Source of the DNA: Pseudoxanthomonas suwonensis
GTDB lineage: Bacteria; Pseudomonadota; Gammaproteobacteria; Xanthomonadales; Xanthomonadaceae
NCBI RefSeq assembly: GCF_000972865.1
Contig: NZ_CP011144.1
Span: forward strand, 1,612,001-1,676,000
Length of the DNA: 64,000 bases
Direction: 5' to 3'
Both the position numbers and the translations under genes were made by a program. This document shows, one piece after another, positions 1 through 8,644 of this stretch. Each line of letters opens with the position of its first letter. The stretch's first letter is position 1. The notes under the pieces were generated by a model. It was not told where the DNA came from. It worked only from the letters and a program-made list of their open reading frames with translations, and searched no databases.

Positions 1-2318
1 GCGGCACGGTCATCGTCAGCACCCGCAAGCCGCTGGACCTGGACAGCAAGTACACCGTCTCCGGCCAGATCAGCTACATGTACAACGACCGCATCGAGAG
101 CGGCGACCCGCAAGCATCGGTGCTGTTCGGCTGGAAGAACGACGCCGACAACTTCGGCGTGATCATCGCCGCCCAGCGCGCCAACGAAAGCATCCGCCGC
201 GACGGCATCGAGTCCTACGGCACCGTGACCGGCCACAACTACGCGTACGGCCAGGGCGGCGGCGGCTCGATCTACAACCGGCCGACCGACTGGTCGGTGC
301 CGGCGAACCCGGACGGCAGCCAGCCCACGCTCCCGCCCTCCTGCGCCGGCGCCTGCGCGACCACCCTGCTCGCCAACCTGGACGCGGTCGGCCCGAACTC
401 CGTCAGCGCGCATTACTTCGAGCAGAAGCGCGACCGCGACACGCTGTCGGTGGCGCTGCAGTTCAAGCCCGTCGAGCAGCTGGACATCGAGTTCAACGCA
501 CTCGACGTCAAGGCCGGCTTCGACAACATCAGCCACTCGATGTTCGCCTTCAACGGCAATCCCTGGAACAGCCTGATGCGGCTGACCGACCTGACCGTCG
601 AGGGCGGCGTCATCACCAAGGCCAGCTTCGACAACGCACTGGTCGTGTACGACCTGATCAACCGCCAGGCCACGGTCGACACCGAGTCCTACGACCTGAA
701 GGCGACCTGGAGCGACGAACGCTGGTTCGCCTCGGCCCATGCCGGCAGTTCCAAGGCCACCGGCGGCACCGGCCGCCAGGTCTTCGGCGAGTTCCTGAAC
801 TGGTCCGACTACAGCTACGACATCAGCGGCAACCGCGGCCTGACCTTCGAGGGCACCAACCCGTTCCTGGATCCGGGCGCCTTCCGGATCGACGGCGGCT
901 ACGCCAGCCCGTGGCACACCGATCCGCCGGGCCCGGACAACTGGGCCGCGGGCTGGGGCGGCAACATCGTCACCAAGCCCACCCGCGACGAAGAGAAGTA
1001 CGGCCAGGTCGACTTCGGCGTCGAGTTCGACGCGCCGATCTACCAGGTCCGCTTCGGCGCCAAGCGCCGCGAGCACGAGACCGGCCAGTCGATGGCCGGC
1101 GTGGCGCTGGCCGCCATCCAGGGCTACGGCGACGCCACCGCCTCCCAGTTCTCGCCGCGTCCGCTTCCGGGCAACTACCTGAGCGGGTTCAGCGGCACCG
1201 GCGACCTGTCCGAGCGCTTCACCATCGACGGCTGGGCGCTGGCCGACTGGATCCTCAGCGGCGAGTGGCTGGCGCCGTGGCAGACCATGCCCGAGCCGGG
1301 CACCTTCAACGACCGCTCCTTCGCCCAGAACACCTGGACCGTGACCGAGGACATCAGCGCCGCCTACGTCCAGGCCGACTACAGCTGGAACGGCTTCCGC
1401 GGCAACGTCGGCTTCCGCTACGTCCAGACCGAGTCCGACAGCATCGGCTGGCAGTGCTTGGGCACCTCCTGCGCGGCCCCGGCAGACTGGGAGCAGACCA
1501 GCGTCAAGAAGAAGTACAGCAACTTCCTGCCCAACCTCAACGTGGCCTACGACCTGGGCGACGACGTGGTGCTCCGCGGCTCGCTGGCCAAGGTGATCGC
1601 GCGGCCGAACTACGGCGACATGTCCAACTTCCTGTGGCTCGGCCCGCAGACCCTGACCGGCGGCGGCGGCAACCCGGACCTGGACCCGTACGAATCCACC
1701 AACCTGGACTTCTCGGCCGAGTGGTACTTCAACGAGAACTCGATCCTGGCCGGCTCGGTGTTCTACCGCGACGTGGACAACTACATCCTGTACACCACGC
1801 GCGAGGAGACCCACTTCAACCAGTCGACCAACACGGACACGGTCTTCACCATCTCCCGTCCCGACAATGCCGGCACCGCCTCGGTCAAGGGCTTCTCCGC
1901 GGCGTTCCAGCAGACCTTCGACAATGGCCTGGGCCTGATCGCCAACTACACCTACGCCAACGGCGAGGCCGACAACGGCGATCCGCTGCCGTACAGCTCC
2001 AAGAACCAGGTCAACGTCAGCCCGTTCTACGAGAACGACCGCTGGAGCGCGCGGGTGACCTACGCCTGGCGTTCGAAGTACTACACCCAGGTCGACCGCG
2101 GCAACTACCTGGTCACCGACGACTACGACTCGCTGGACGCCAGCGTCGGCTTCCGCGTCAACCAGTTCCTGAGCATCAACCTGGACGGCATGAACCTGCT
2201 CGACTCCAACTACTACACCTACGCGGAGGTCAAGGGGATCGCCAACACCGAGAAGCTGGTCCGCGGCGACTACCGCACCGGCCGCCGCGTGATGCTCTCG
2301 CTGCGCGCGCAGTTCTGA
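1..2318 (+). CDS. TonB-dependent receptor, 3' part (5' end outside window)
   Basis: Outer-membrane, TonB/ExbB-driven importer of a large ligand. The frame is open from base 3 and gives 771 visible residues. The first residues (GTVIVSTRKPLDL) look like the end of the plug domain, followed by a long beta-barrel region rich in Tyr, Asn, Asp and aromatic-ended strands. The last residue is Phe (LRAQF), the usual outer-membrane assembly signal. The signal peptide, TonB box and most of the plug lie before the window. A terminator follows, then a GH20 hexosaminidase, so an N-acetylhexosamine oligosaccharide is a reasonable inferred ligand, but no ligand-specific residue was identified. Confidence 0.93.
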   Translation, partial: GTVIVSTRKPLDLDSKYTVSGQISYMYNDRIESGDPQASVLFGWKNDADNFGVIIAAQRANESIRRDGIESYGTVTGHNYAYGQGGGGSIYNRPTDWSVPANPDGSQPTLPPSCAGACATTLLANLDAVGPNSVSAHYFEQKRDRDTLSVALQFKPVEQLDIEFNALDVKAGFDNISHSMFAFNGNPWNSLMRLTDLTVEGGVITKASFDNALVVYDLINRQATVDTESYDLKATWSDERWFASAHAGSSKATGGTGRQVFGEFLNWSDYSYDISGNRGLTFEGTNPFLDPGAFRIDGGYASPWHTDPPGPDNWAAGWGGNIVTKPTRDEEKYGQVDFGVEFDAPIYQVRFGAKRREHETGQSMAGVALAAIQGYGDATASQFSPRPLPGNYLSGFSGTGDLSERFTIDGWALADWILSGEWLAPWQTMPEPGTFNDRSFAQNTWTVTEDISAAYVQADYSWNGFRGNVGFRYVQTESDSIGWQCLGTSCAAPADWEQTSVKKKYSNFLPNLNVAYDLGDDVVLRGSLAKVIARPNYGDMSNFLWLGPQTLTGGGGNPDLDPYESTNLDFSAEWYFNENSILAGSVFYRDVDNYILYTTREETHFNQSTNTDTVFTISRPDNAGTASVKGFSAAFQQTFDNGLGLIANYTYANGEADNGDPLPYSSKNQVNVSPFYENDRWSARVTYAWRSKYYTQVDRGNYLVTDDYDSLDASVGFRVNQFLSINLDGMNLLDSNYYTYAEVKGIANTEKLVRGDYRTGRRVMLSLRAQF

Positions 2319-2360
2319 CGCAGGCGACATGGCGGCAGCGCAGGCTGTCCGTTGCGGGAC

Positions 2361-2390
2361 GGGCCTGGAGCGATCCAGGCCCGTTCCATT
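2361..2390 (+). terminator. Rho-independent-like terminator after the TonB receptor
   Basis: A perfect 9-bp stem (GGGCCTGGA, 2361-2369, with TCCAGGCCC, 2374-2382) and a GCGA tetraloop are followed by a short T-rich run (GTTCCATTTT). It separates the receptor from the hexosaminidase, which suggests two transcripts or partial read-through. Confidence 0.75.
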
Positions 2391-2438
2391 TTGGGAAACA
2401 CGTCCGGCAACGCACTACTGCAACACCAGGGAGTGAAC

Positions 2439-4796
2439 ATGAACCGACCACGCTTCATCCGACCCGCGCGCCTGCTGTGCGCGACCGGCCTGGCCACCGT
2501 GCTTGCCGCCTGTTCCGGCGACCGCGGCGCCGACTCGGCCTCGCAAGCGACCGCCGCCGCGCAGCAACAGTCCGCCGCGCTTGCGCTGGTGCCGCTGCCC
2601 GCCAGCGTCGTGCCCGGCGAGGGCCGCTTCGCGCTCTCTGCCGGCACGCCGCTGCTGGCCGAGGGCGAGGCCGCGCGCACGGTCGCAGGCCAGTTCGCCG
2701 CGCTGCTGGGCAAGGGCCGCGGCGTCGAACCCGCACTCGCCGCCGACGGCACCGATGCGGCCGGCGCGATCCGCTTCGCGATCGACCCGGCGCGCACCGG
2801 CGCCGAGTCCTACCTACTGGAAGTCACGCCCCAAGGCGCAACCGTCAGCGCCGGCGACGCGGCAGGCCTGTTCTACGGCGCGATGACCTTGCTGCAGCTG
2901 GCCAACGTGGACGACGCCGGCGCGGTGTCGCTACCGGCGGTGCGCATCGAGGACGCGCCGCGCTTTTCCTGGCGCGGCTTCATGCTCGACTCGGCGCGCC
3001 ACTTCTGGAGCGTGGACCAGGTCAAGCAGGTCATCGACGCGATGGCCCTGCACAAGCTCAACACCCTGCACTGGCACCTGACCGACGACCAGGGCTGGCG
3101 CGTGGAGATCAAGCAGTATCCGAAGCTGGCCGAGGTCGGCGGCTGCCGGATCCCGGCCGGCGACGGCGGCATCGAGCCGGCAACCGGCAAGCCGCGCCCG
3201 TACTGCGGCTACTACACCCAGGAGCAGGTCCGCGACATCGTCGCCTACGCGGCGCAGCGGCACATCACCATCGTCCCGGAAATCAACCAGCCCGGCCATG
3301 CCACCGCCGCGATCGCAGCGTATCCGGAGCTGGGCACCACCGGCCAGCCGCTGGCGCCGTCCAGCGAATGGGGCGTGTTCCCGAACCTGTTCAGCGCCGA
3401 TGAAAGCACGATCCGGTTCCTGGAGAACGTGATCGGCGAACTGATCCCGCTGTTCCCCGGCACCTACTTCCACGTCGGCGGCGACGAAGCGGTCAAGGAC
3501 CAGTGGGAAGCTTCGGCCCGCGTGCAGGAGCGCATGCGCGAGGTCGGCGCGAAGACCGAGATGGAGATGCAGAGCCACATCGTCGCGCGCCTGGAGAAGT
3601 ACCTCGCCGCGCACGGCAAGCGCCTGATCGGCTGGGACGAGATCCTCGAGGGACCACTGCCGGCCGAGGCCACGGTGATGTCCTGGCGCGGCATCGAGGG
3701 CGGGCTGAAGGCCGCGCGCGAGGGCCACGACGTGGTGATGTCACCGTCCGGCGACCTGTACCTGGACTACCTGCAGACGAAGTCGCCCGAGGAGCCGCCG
3801 GGTCGCCCGGCCTCGATCCCGATGGAGCAGGTCTACAACTTCGAACCGGTGCCGGCGGTGCTGGAGGAGGACAAGCGCCAGCACATCCTCGGCCTGCAGG
3901 CCAACATGTGGACCGAGCACACCCGCACCTTCGATCGCCTGCAGCACAACGTGTTCCCGCGCCTGGCCGCGGTCGCCGAGACCGGCTGGACGCCGCGCGA
4001 GCGCAAGGACTACGCGGATTTCCTGCGGCGCCTGCCGGCGCAGCTGGAGCGCTACCGCAGCTGGGGCGTGGACTACGCGCAGACGCCGTTCCAGGTCGAC
4101 GCGGTGGCCGAGGACGACCGCACGGCCGGCACCGCGACGGTGACACTGGTCAACCCGCTCGGCTACGAGGTGCGCTACACCACCGACGGCAGCGAGCCGA
4201 CGGCCGCCTCGGCGCTGTACGCATCACCGCTGGAAGTGACCCTGCCGGCACGGCTGCGCGCAACCGCATTCGATGCCGACGGCAAGCCGCTGGCCGCCGC
4301 GCGCGACTACGCCTGGGATGCGGCCGCGCTGCTGACCCGCACCGACGAGCAACTGGCCACCTGCCCCGATGCCGGCCGCCTGCTGCTGCGATTGGAGGAC
4401 GACGGCCCGGCCGACGGCGAGCGCGCGATCTTCAACACCACGATCTTCTACCCGTGCTGGCAGTGGAATGGCGCGGACCTGGGCGGCGTGGCCGCGGTGA
4501 AGGTGCGCGCGGGGCGGATCCCGTACTACTTCCAGCTCGCCCACGACGAGCCGGCGCGTCGCTTCGAGCCGGCGCGCTCGGCACACGGCGAACTGGATAT
4601 CCACGCCGGCGGCTGCGGCGGCGAACGGATCGCCAGCGTGCCGCTGCCGGCCAAGCTGGGTCCGGACGGCTTCGTCGAACTGGTCGCCGAACTGCCGCAG
4701 GACCTGACCGGCCGGCACGACCTGTGCGTGCGCTTCACCGGCGACACCCGCCCGCAGATGTGGGTGCTGGACCGGGCCACGCTGCAGTTGCGTTGA
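2439..4796 (+). CDS. Beta-N-acetylhexosaminidase, GH20 family lipoprotein
   Basis: Removes terminal GlcNAc/GalNAc from chitin oligosaccharides or glycans, probably at the periplasmic or outer-membrane surface. The 785-aa protein begins with a lipoprotein signal ending LAAC (Cys25). A GH20b-like domain (about 45-160) precedes the GH20 TIM barrel (about 165-510) with the substrate-assisted catalytic pair Asp349-Glu350 in HVGGDE. A chitobiase-C-like segment (about 565-615, YTTDGSEPT) and an extra C-terminal beta domain resembling a carbohydrate-binding module (about 650-785) follow. The start at 2439 is preferred over an upstream in-frame ATG because AGGGAG lies just before it and the lipoprotein signal starts there. 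Confidence 0.93.
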   Translation: MNRPRFIRPARLLCATGLATVLAACSGDRGADSASQATAAAQQQSAALALVPLPASVVPGEGRFALSAGTPLLAEGEAARTVAGQFAALLGKGRGVEPALAADGTDAAGAIRFAIDPARTGAESYLLEVTPQGATVSAGDAAGLFYGAMTLLQLANVDDAGAVSLPAVRIEDAPRFSWRGFMLDSARHFWSVDQVKQVIDAMALHKLNTLHWHLTDDQGWRVEIKQYPKLAEVGGCRIPAGDGGIEPATGKPRPYCGYYTQEQVRDIVAYAAQRHITIVPEINQPGHATAAIAAYPELGTTGQPLAPSSEWGVFPNLFSADESTIRFLENVIGELIPLFPGTYFHVGGDEAVKDQWEASARVQERMREVGAKTEMEMQSHIVARLEKYLAAHGKRLIGWDEILEGPLPAEATVMSWRGIEGGLKAAREGHDVVMSPSGDLYLDYLQTKSPEEPPGRPASIPMEQVYNFEPVPAVLEEDKRQHILGLQANMWTEHTRTFDRLQHNVFPRLAAVAETGWTPRERKDYADFLRRLPAQLERYRSWGVDYAQTPFQVDAVAEDDRTAGTATVTLVNPLGYEVRYTTDGSEPTAASALYASPLEVTLPARLRATAFDADGKPLAAARDYAWDAAALLTRTDEQLATCPDAGRLLLRLEDDGPADGERAIFNTTIFYPCWQWNGADLGGVAAVKVRAGRIPYYFQLAHDEPARRFEPARSAHGELDIHAGGCGGERIASVPLPAKLGPDGFVELVAELPQDLTGRHDLCVRFTGDTRPQMWVLDRATLQLR

Positions 4797-4804
4797 CGTG
4801 GCAC

Positions 4805-4841
4805 GCGCACGGCGGCCCTACTCCCCGCCGTGCGCGCTTTT
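4805..4841 (+). terminator. Strong Rho-independent terminator after the GH20 gene
   Basis: An 11-bp perfect stem (GCGCACGGCGG, 4805-4815, with CCGCCGTGCGC, 4825-4835), a 9-nt loop and a GCTTTTCTG tail start 9 nt after the hexosaminidase stop codon. Confidence 0.87.
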
Positions 4842-4924
4842 CTGCCTGCGGTCGCGCGGTTGCGCCGTCTCTCCTCGACCTCCGGTCGTCCCGGCATCCT
4901 CCGGGACGACGAAAGAGGGACAAT

Positions 4925-5508
4925 GCAGGAGCCCACTTAGTGGGCGACACGGGTGTCGGAAGCACGAAGGCGTCGCCTGCGCCAACGGCGTCGGGTCGCC
5001 GGCTGAACCCGGCTCCTACAACAGCGGCGGCGCATCCGCCCTTCTGTAGGAGCTGACTTCAGTCGGCGACACGGGCGTCGGAACCACGAAGGCGTCGCCT
5101 GCGCCAACGGCGTCGGGTCGCCGGCTGAACCCGGCTCCTACAACAGCCGCGGCCGACCGCTCTTCTGTAGGAGCCGACTTCAGTCGGCGACACGGGCGTC
5201 GGAAGCACGAGGGCGTCGCCTGGGCCGGCGGCGTCGGGTCGCCGGCTGAACCCGGCTCCTACAACAGCTACGGCGCGGCCGCTCTTTTGTAGGAGTTGAC
5301 TTCAGTCGGCGACACGGGCGTCGGAAGCACGAAGGCGTCGCCTGCGCCAACGGCGTCGGGTCGCCGGCTGAACCCGGCTCCTACAACAGCCATGGCACGG
5401 CGACTCTTCTGTAGGAGCCGACTTCAGTCGGCGACACGGGCGTCGGAACCACGAGGGCGTCGCCTGTGCCGACGGCGTCGAGTCGCCAACTGAACCCGGC
5501 TCCTACAA
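4925..5508. repeat. Tandem array of five GTAGGAGC...GCTCCTAC palindromic units
   Basis: Five near-identical units begin at 4925 (degenerate, GCAGGAGC), 5046, 5167, 5289 and 5411, a period of 121-122 bp. Each unit opens with GTAGGAGC plus a hairpin (GACTTCAGTC) and closes with GGCTGAACCCGGCTCCTAC, so the whole unit is an imperfect inverted repeat. The array fills the space between the convergent GH20 and VanZ-like genes. Other copies of the family occur throughout the window. The last unit contains the stop codon of the VanZ-like gene. Confidence 0.95.
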
Positions 5509-5895
5509 ACGCGACAAGGCGTCGCGCCACGGCGTGAGCGCGGTCAGCAGGCCCAGCGCCACGCCCACGGTATTCGCCAGTGCATCCGCCGGATCCGCCT
5601 GGCGGGTGGCGGTGAGCGCACCCTGCGCGAACTCCAGCGCCACGCCCATCAGCACCAGTCCCGCACCGATCGCCAGCAATCGCCGCCCGGGCCGGAACAG
5701 CTGCACGGCTGCCGCCGCCAGCAGCGCATAGGCCAACAGGTGCTCGAGCTTGTCGCCATGGCGCGGCAGCTCCATCGCCGGCGGCGGGGTCAGGCTCAGC
5801 ACGACCACCGCCAGTACCGCCAGCCACCACAGGCCCAGCCACAGCCGCGGCCGGCGCAACGGCTTGAGAGCGCCCGCCAGCGGCAGGCGGCTCAC
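5503..5895 (-). CDS. VanZ-like membrane protein
   Basis: Small integral membrane protein of 130 aa with about four hydrophobic segments. HGDKLEHLLAYALLA and the late ADPADALANTVG segment are typical of VanZ-like proteins, a family with one member linked to teicoplanin tolerance but mostly unknown function. It starts with GTG overlapping the stop of the upstream methyltransferase gene (GTGA), so the two are translationally coupled. Its TAG stop is the TAG of a GTAGGAGC repeat end, so the last residues abut the repeat array. No function beyond the family name can be inferred. Confidence 0.82.
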   Translation of the reverse strand: MSRLPLAGALKPLRRPRLWLGLWWLAVLAVVVLSLTPPPAMELPRHGDKLEHLLAYALLAAAAVQLFRPGRRLLAIGAGLVLMGVALEFAQGALTATRQADPADALANTVGVALGLLTALTPWRDALSRL

Positions 5896-7076
5896 AACCG
5901 CCAGCTCAGGTCGCCCAGCAGGAACGCTGCGCCCAGGTCGATGTCGCGCGCGAACGCCATGGCCTGGAAGCGCTCGCCCATGTGCGCCGGCAGGGTCAGG
6001 CGCTTGAGTTCCTCGCGCAGGCGCACCGCGCCGGCGTCGTCGGTACGCGACTCCGCCTCGGCCAGCAGACGGTCGACGCCGTTGCCGAGCAGGAAACTGG
6101 CCTGGCTGCAGTAGCCGGCCAGGTCGAAACCGGCGCCGGTGCCGGCCTCGGCCAGCGCGGTGAAGTCCACCGACGCTGTCAGGTCCTGCAGGCCAGGCCA
6201 GCGCAGCACGTCGCCGTGCATGCGCTGCCGGTAGAAGGCGCGCAGGGTGCCGTCGTCGCGCTGCGGCAGGTAGTACTCGCGGCGCGGATAGCCGTAGTCG
6301 ACGAACAGCATCGCGCCCGAGCGCAGCCCGCCGGCCACCGCCTGCAGCCAGTACGGCAGCTGCGGCAGCAGCTCGGAACGGTAGCCGTCGGCGAACGGCG
6401 TGCCGAGCGCATGCTCGACATGGCGCACGGCGGCGGCCAGCAGCGCATCGGCCGGCCGGTCGACGCGGATGAAACCGCCGTTGCCGTCGAGCGCGACGTG
6501 TTCCTCGAACACACTCCCCTGGCGCAGGGTGAAGCGCGGCGTGGGCAGCGCGTCGATCACCTCGTTGGCGAACAGCACGCCATCCCAGTCGTCCTCGAAC
6601 GGCCGGTCCAGCCACTCCACCAGGTCGAACACCGGCGGCGTCAGGGTGCGCGCCAGGTGCTCGCGCTGGCGTTCGCGCAGGTCCGCGCTCGGTTCCAGGA
6701 TCGCGTAACGGTCCGGCAGCGCATCCAGCTGCAGCAGGCGCTTGAGCGCGACCTCGGCGAACGCACCGCTGCCGCCGCCGACCTCCAGCACGCGCGTCTG
6801 CGGCCCCAGCGCACGCAGGGCGATGGCGAGCACGCCGGCGACCGTGGCGGCGAACAGCCGGCCCTGTTCGGGCGCGGTGACGAAATCGCCGGCGGCGCCG
6901 AACTTGGTGCTGCCGGCGCTGTAGTAGCCCAGCCCCGGCGCGTACAGGCACAGCTCCATGAAGCGCGAGAACGGGATCGCGCCGCCGGACGCGTCTATCT
7001 CGGCGCGGACATGCGCGGCCAGCGCGTCGCTGTGCGCCAGGGCCAGCGGATCGGGAGGTGGGAGATCGGCGTGCAT
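5892..7076 (-). CDS. SAM-dependent methyltransferase, MidA/NDUFAF7 family (COG1565)
   Basis: The 394-aa protein resembles the MidA/NDUFAF7 family, whose mitochondrial member methylates an arginine of a complex I subunit; the bacterial substrate is unsettled. Family hallmarks are an N-terminal YAPGLGYYSAGSTKFGAAGDF segment (about 46-68), the SAM-binding glycine loop VLEVGGGSGAF (about 96-106) and FANEVIDALP. It is divergent from the pteridine reductase, with the start codons about 50 nt apart, and overlaps the downstream VanZ-like gene by four bases. Confidence 0.88.
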   Translation of the reverse strand: MHADLPPPDPLALAHSDALAAHVRAEIDASGGAIPFSRFMELCLYAPGLGYYSAGSTKFGAAGDFVTAPEQGRLFAATVAGVLAIALRALGPQTRVLEVGGGSGAFAEVALKRLLQLDALPDRYAILEPSADLRERQREHLARTLTPPVFDLVEWLDRPFEDDWDGVLFANEVIDALPTPRFTLRQGSVFEEHVALDGNGGFIRVDRPADALLAAAVRHVEHALGTPFADGYRSELLPQLPYWLQAVAGGLRSGAMLFVDYGYPRREYYLPQRDDGTLRAFYRQRMHGDVLRWPGLQDLTASVDFTALAEAGTGAGFDLAGYCSQASFLLGNGVDRLLAEAESRTDDAGAVRLREELKRLTLPAHMGERFQAMAFARDIDLGAAFLLGDLSWRL

Positions 7077-7126
7077 CGGGGTCGTATGCCGGGGACAATG
7101 GCCAGAATAGCCGAGCGGGGATGCGC

Positions 7127-7879
7127 ATGACTCTGGATCGTCCGGCCGGGCAACGCCCCGTCGCCCTGGTCACCGGCGCCGCCCGCCGGATCGGCGCGGC
7201 GATCGCCCGCCGCCTGCACGCGGCCGGCCACGACCTGGCGCTGCACCACCTGCATTCGGGCGCGGACATGGCGGCGCTGGCGGCCGAACTGGATGCCCTG
7301 CGCCCGGGCAGCGTGCAGGTGCTGCAGGCCGACCTGCGCGGGTTCGACCGGCTGCCGGAACTGGTCGCGGCGACCGTCGGCCGTTTCGGCCGGCTCGATG
7401 CGTTGGTGAACAACGCCTCCAACTTCCATCCCACGCCGCTGGGCACGGTCACCGCGCAGCAGTGGGACGAGCTGTTCGCGGTCAACGCGCGCGCGCCGTT
7501 CTTCCTGGCCCAGGCCGCCGCGCCGCACCTGCGCGCGGCGCACGGCGCGATCGTCAACCTCGCCGACGTCTACGCCCATCGCCCGCTGCGCGAGCATGCG
7601 CCGTACTCGGCGGCCAAGGCGGCGCTGGTCTCGCTGACCCGCGCACTGGCGCTGGAGCTGGCGCCAGAGGTGCGGGTGAATGCTGTCGCGCCGGGCGCGA
7701 TCCTGTGGCCGGAGCAGGGCCAGGCGCCCGACGCGCAGCAGGCCATCCTCGTCGCCACCGCGCTCGGCCGCGCCGGTTCGCCGGAGGACGTCGCCGCGGC
7801 GGTGGCCTGGCTGCTGTCGGCCGACGCCGGCTATGTCACCGGGCAGGTGCTGCATGTGGACGGTGGGCGGGAGCGCTGA
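7127..7879 (+). CDS. Pteridine reductase (SDR family)
   Basis: NADPH-dependent short-chain dehydrogenase of 250 aa, expected to reduce dihydropterins or dihydrofolate as FolM/PTR1-type enzymes do. The cofactor motif TGAARRIG is the arginine-bearing version characteristic of pteridine reductases; LVNNAS and the catalytic YSAAK follow, and it ends with a typical VTGQVLHVDGG. The ATG at 7127 is chosen because GAGCGGGG ends 6 nt before it; an in-frame ATG at 7121 is the alternative. folK and folB are nearby on the opposite strand, which supports a pterin role. Confidence 0.85.
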   Translation: MTLDRPAGQRPVALVTGAARRIGAAIARRLHAAGHDLALHHLHSGADMAALAAELDALRPGSVQVLQADLRGFDRLPELVAATVGRFGRLDALVNNASNFHPTPLGTVTAQQWDELFAVNARAPFFLAQAAAPHLRAAHGAIVNLADVYAHRPLREHAPYSAAKAALVSLTRALALELAPEVRVNAVAPGAILWPEQGQAPDAQQAILVATALGRAGSPEDVAAAVAWLLSADAGYVTGQVLHVDGGRER

Positions 7880-7904
7880 GGGGCGTACTCGGCCAAGGCT
7901 CGTT

Positions 7905-8119
7905 CCAGGAACCCACTCAGGGGCGGCACGGGCGTCGGGACCATGAGTCGTCGCCGGGGCCGACGGCGTCGGGTCGCCGGCTGAACCCGGCTCCTACAAC
8001 AGCACCGGCGCGGCCGCTTTTCTGTAGGAGCTGACTTCAGTCGGCGACACGGGCGTCGGAACCACGAGGGCGTCGCCTGGGCCGACGGCGTCACGTCGCG
8101 GGCAAGCCCGGCTCCTACA
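7905..8119. repeat. Two GTAGGAGC-family palindromic repeat units
   Basis: Two units sit between the convergent pteridine reductase and folK genes. The first (about 7905-8002) has a decayed left end; the second (8023-8119) is complete at its left end (TGTAGGAGCTGAC) and closes with GGCTCCTACAA. The closing GCTCCTAC supplies the folK stop codon on the minus strand. Confidence 0.9.
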
Positions 8120-8633
8120 ACGGCACGATCTCGAAAGTCTCGCCGTGCTGCGGATGCGCGTGCCACAGTTCGGCCAGGGTGCGGCCGGCCAGCGGATCGA
8201 CGAATCCCGGTGCGATGTCGGCCAGCGGCTTGAGCACGAACGCGTGCTTCAGCTCCGGCCGCGGCACCCGCACGCGCCCGCCGTCGCGGACGATCACGTC
8301 GCCGTAGAACACCACGTCCACGTCCAGCGTGCGGTCGGACAGGCGCGGCCCGCTGCGGTCGCGGCCATGGCGGTCCTCCAGCGCGTGCAGCCAGACCTCC
8401 AGCGCCGGCAGCGGCTGCGCGGTACGGATCACGGCCGCAGCGTTGACGAACGGTGCACCGTCGAAGCCCACCGCAGCGGTGCGGTAGGCCGGCGACACCA
8501 CCACCTCGCCGAACGCCGCACGCAATTCGTCCAGCGCCGCGCGCAGGTGGCGCTGCGGCTCGATGTTGCTGCCCAGGCTGAGCAGCACGTCGACGGCGCC
8601 GTCCGGCGGCCTGGCACTTGCGTGTTCCTGCAT
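8115..8633 (-). CDS. folK: 2-amino-4-hydroxy-6-hydroxymethyldihydropteridine pyrophosphokinase
   Basis: Folate biosynthesis enzyme that pyrophosphorylates 6-hydroxymethyl-dihydropterin before condensation with p-aminobenzoate. The 172-aa product has LSLGSNIEP near the N-terminus, then RDRSGPRLSDRTLDVDVVFY, which holds the conserved Mg/ATP-binding RxLDxDxL-type region, and RPELKHAFVLKPL. The ATG at 8633 is 11 nt downstream of the Anbu stop, consistent with one transcript; longer in-frame starts would overlap that gene heavily. Its stop codon (TAG) lies in the end of an adjacent palindromic repeat. Confidence 0.93.
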   Translation of the reverse strand: MQEHASARPPDGAVDVLLSLGSNIEPQRHLRAALDELRAAFGEVVVSPAYRTAAVGFDGAPFVNAAAVIRTAQPLPALEVWLHALEDRHGRDRSGPRLSDRTLDVDVVFYGDVIVRDGGRVRVPRPELKHAFVLKPLADIAPGFVDPLAGRTLAELWHAHPQHGETFEIVPL

Positions 8634-8644
8634 GGAGGCGGCGG

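Noticed and set aside
911..3403. Second protein overlapping the TonB receptor and GH20 gene
   Set aside because: Runs through a terminator and the GH20 start region with Arg/Gly-rich low-complexity sequence; a frame shadow.
4925..5508. CRISPR array
   Set aside because: The units are 121-122 bp, near-identical over their whole length and lack unique spacers; no cas genes are present.
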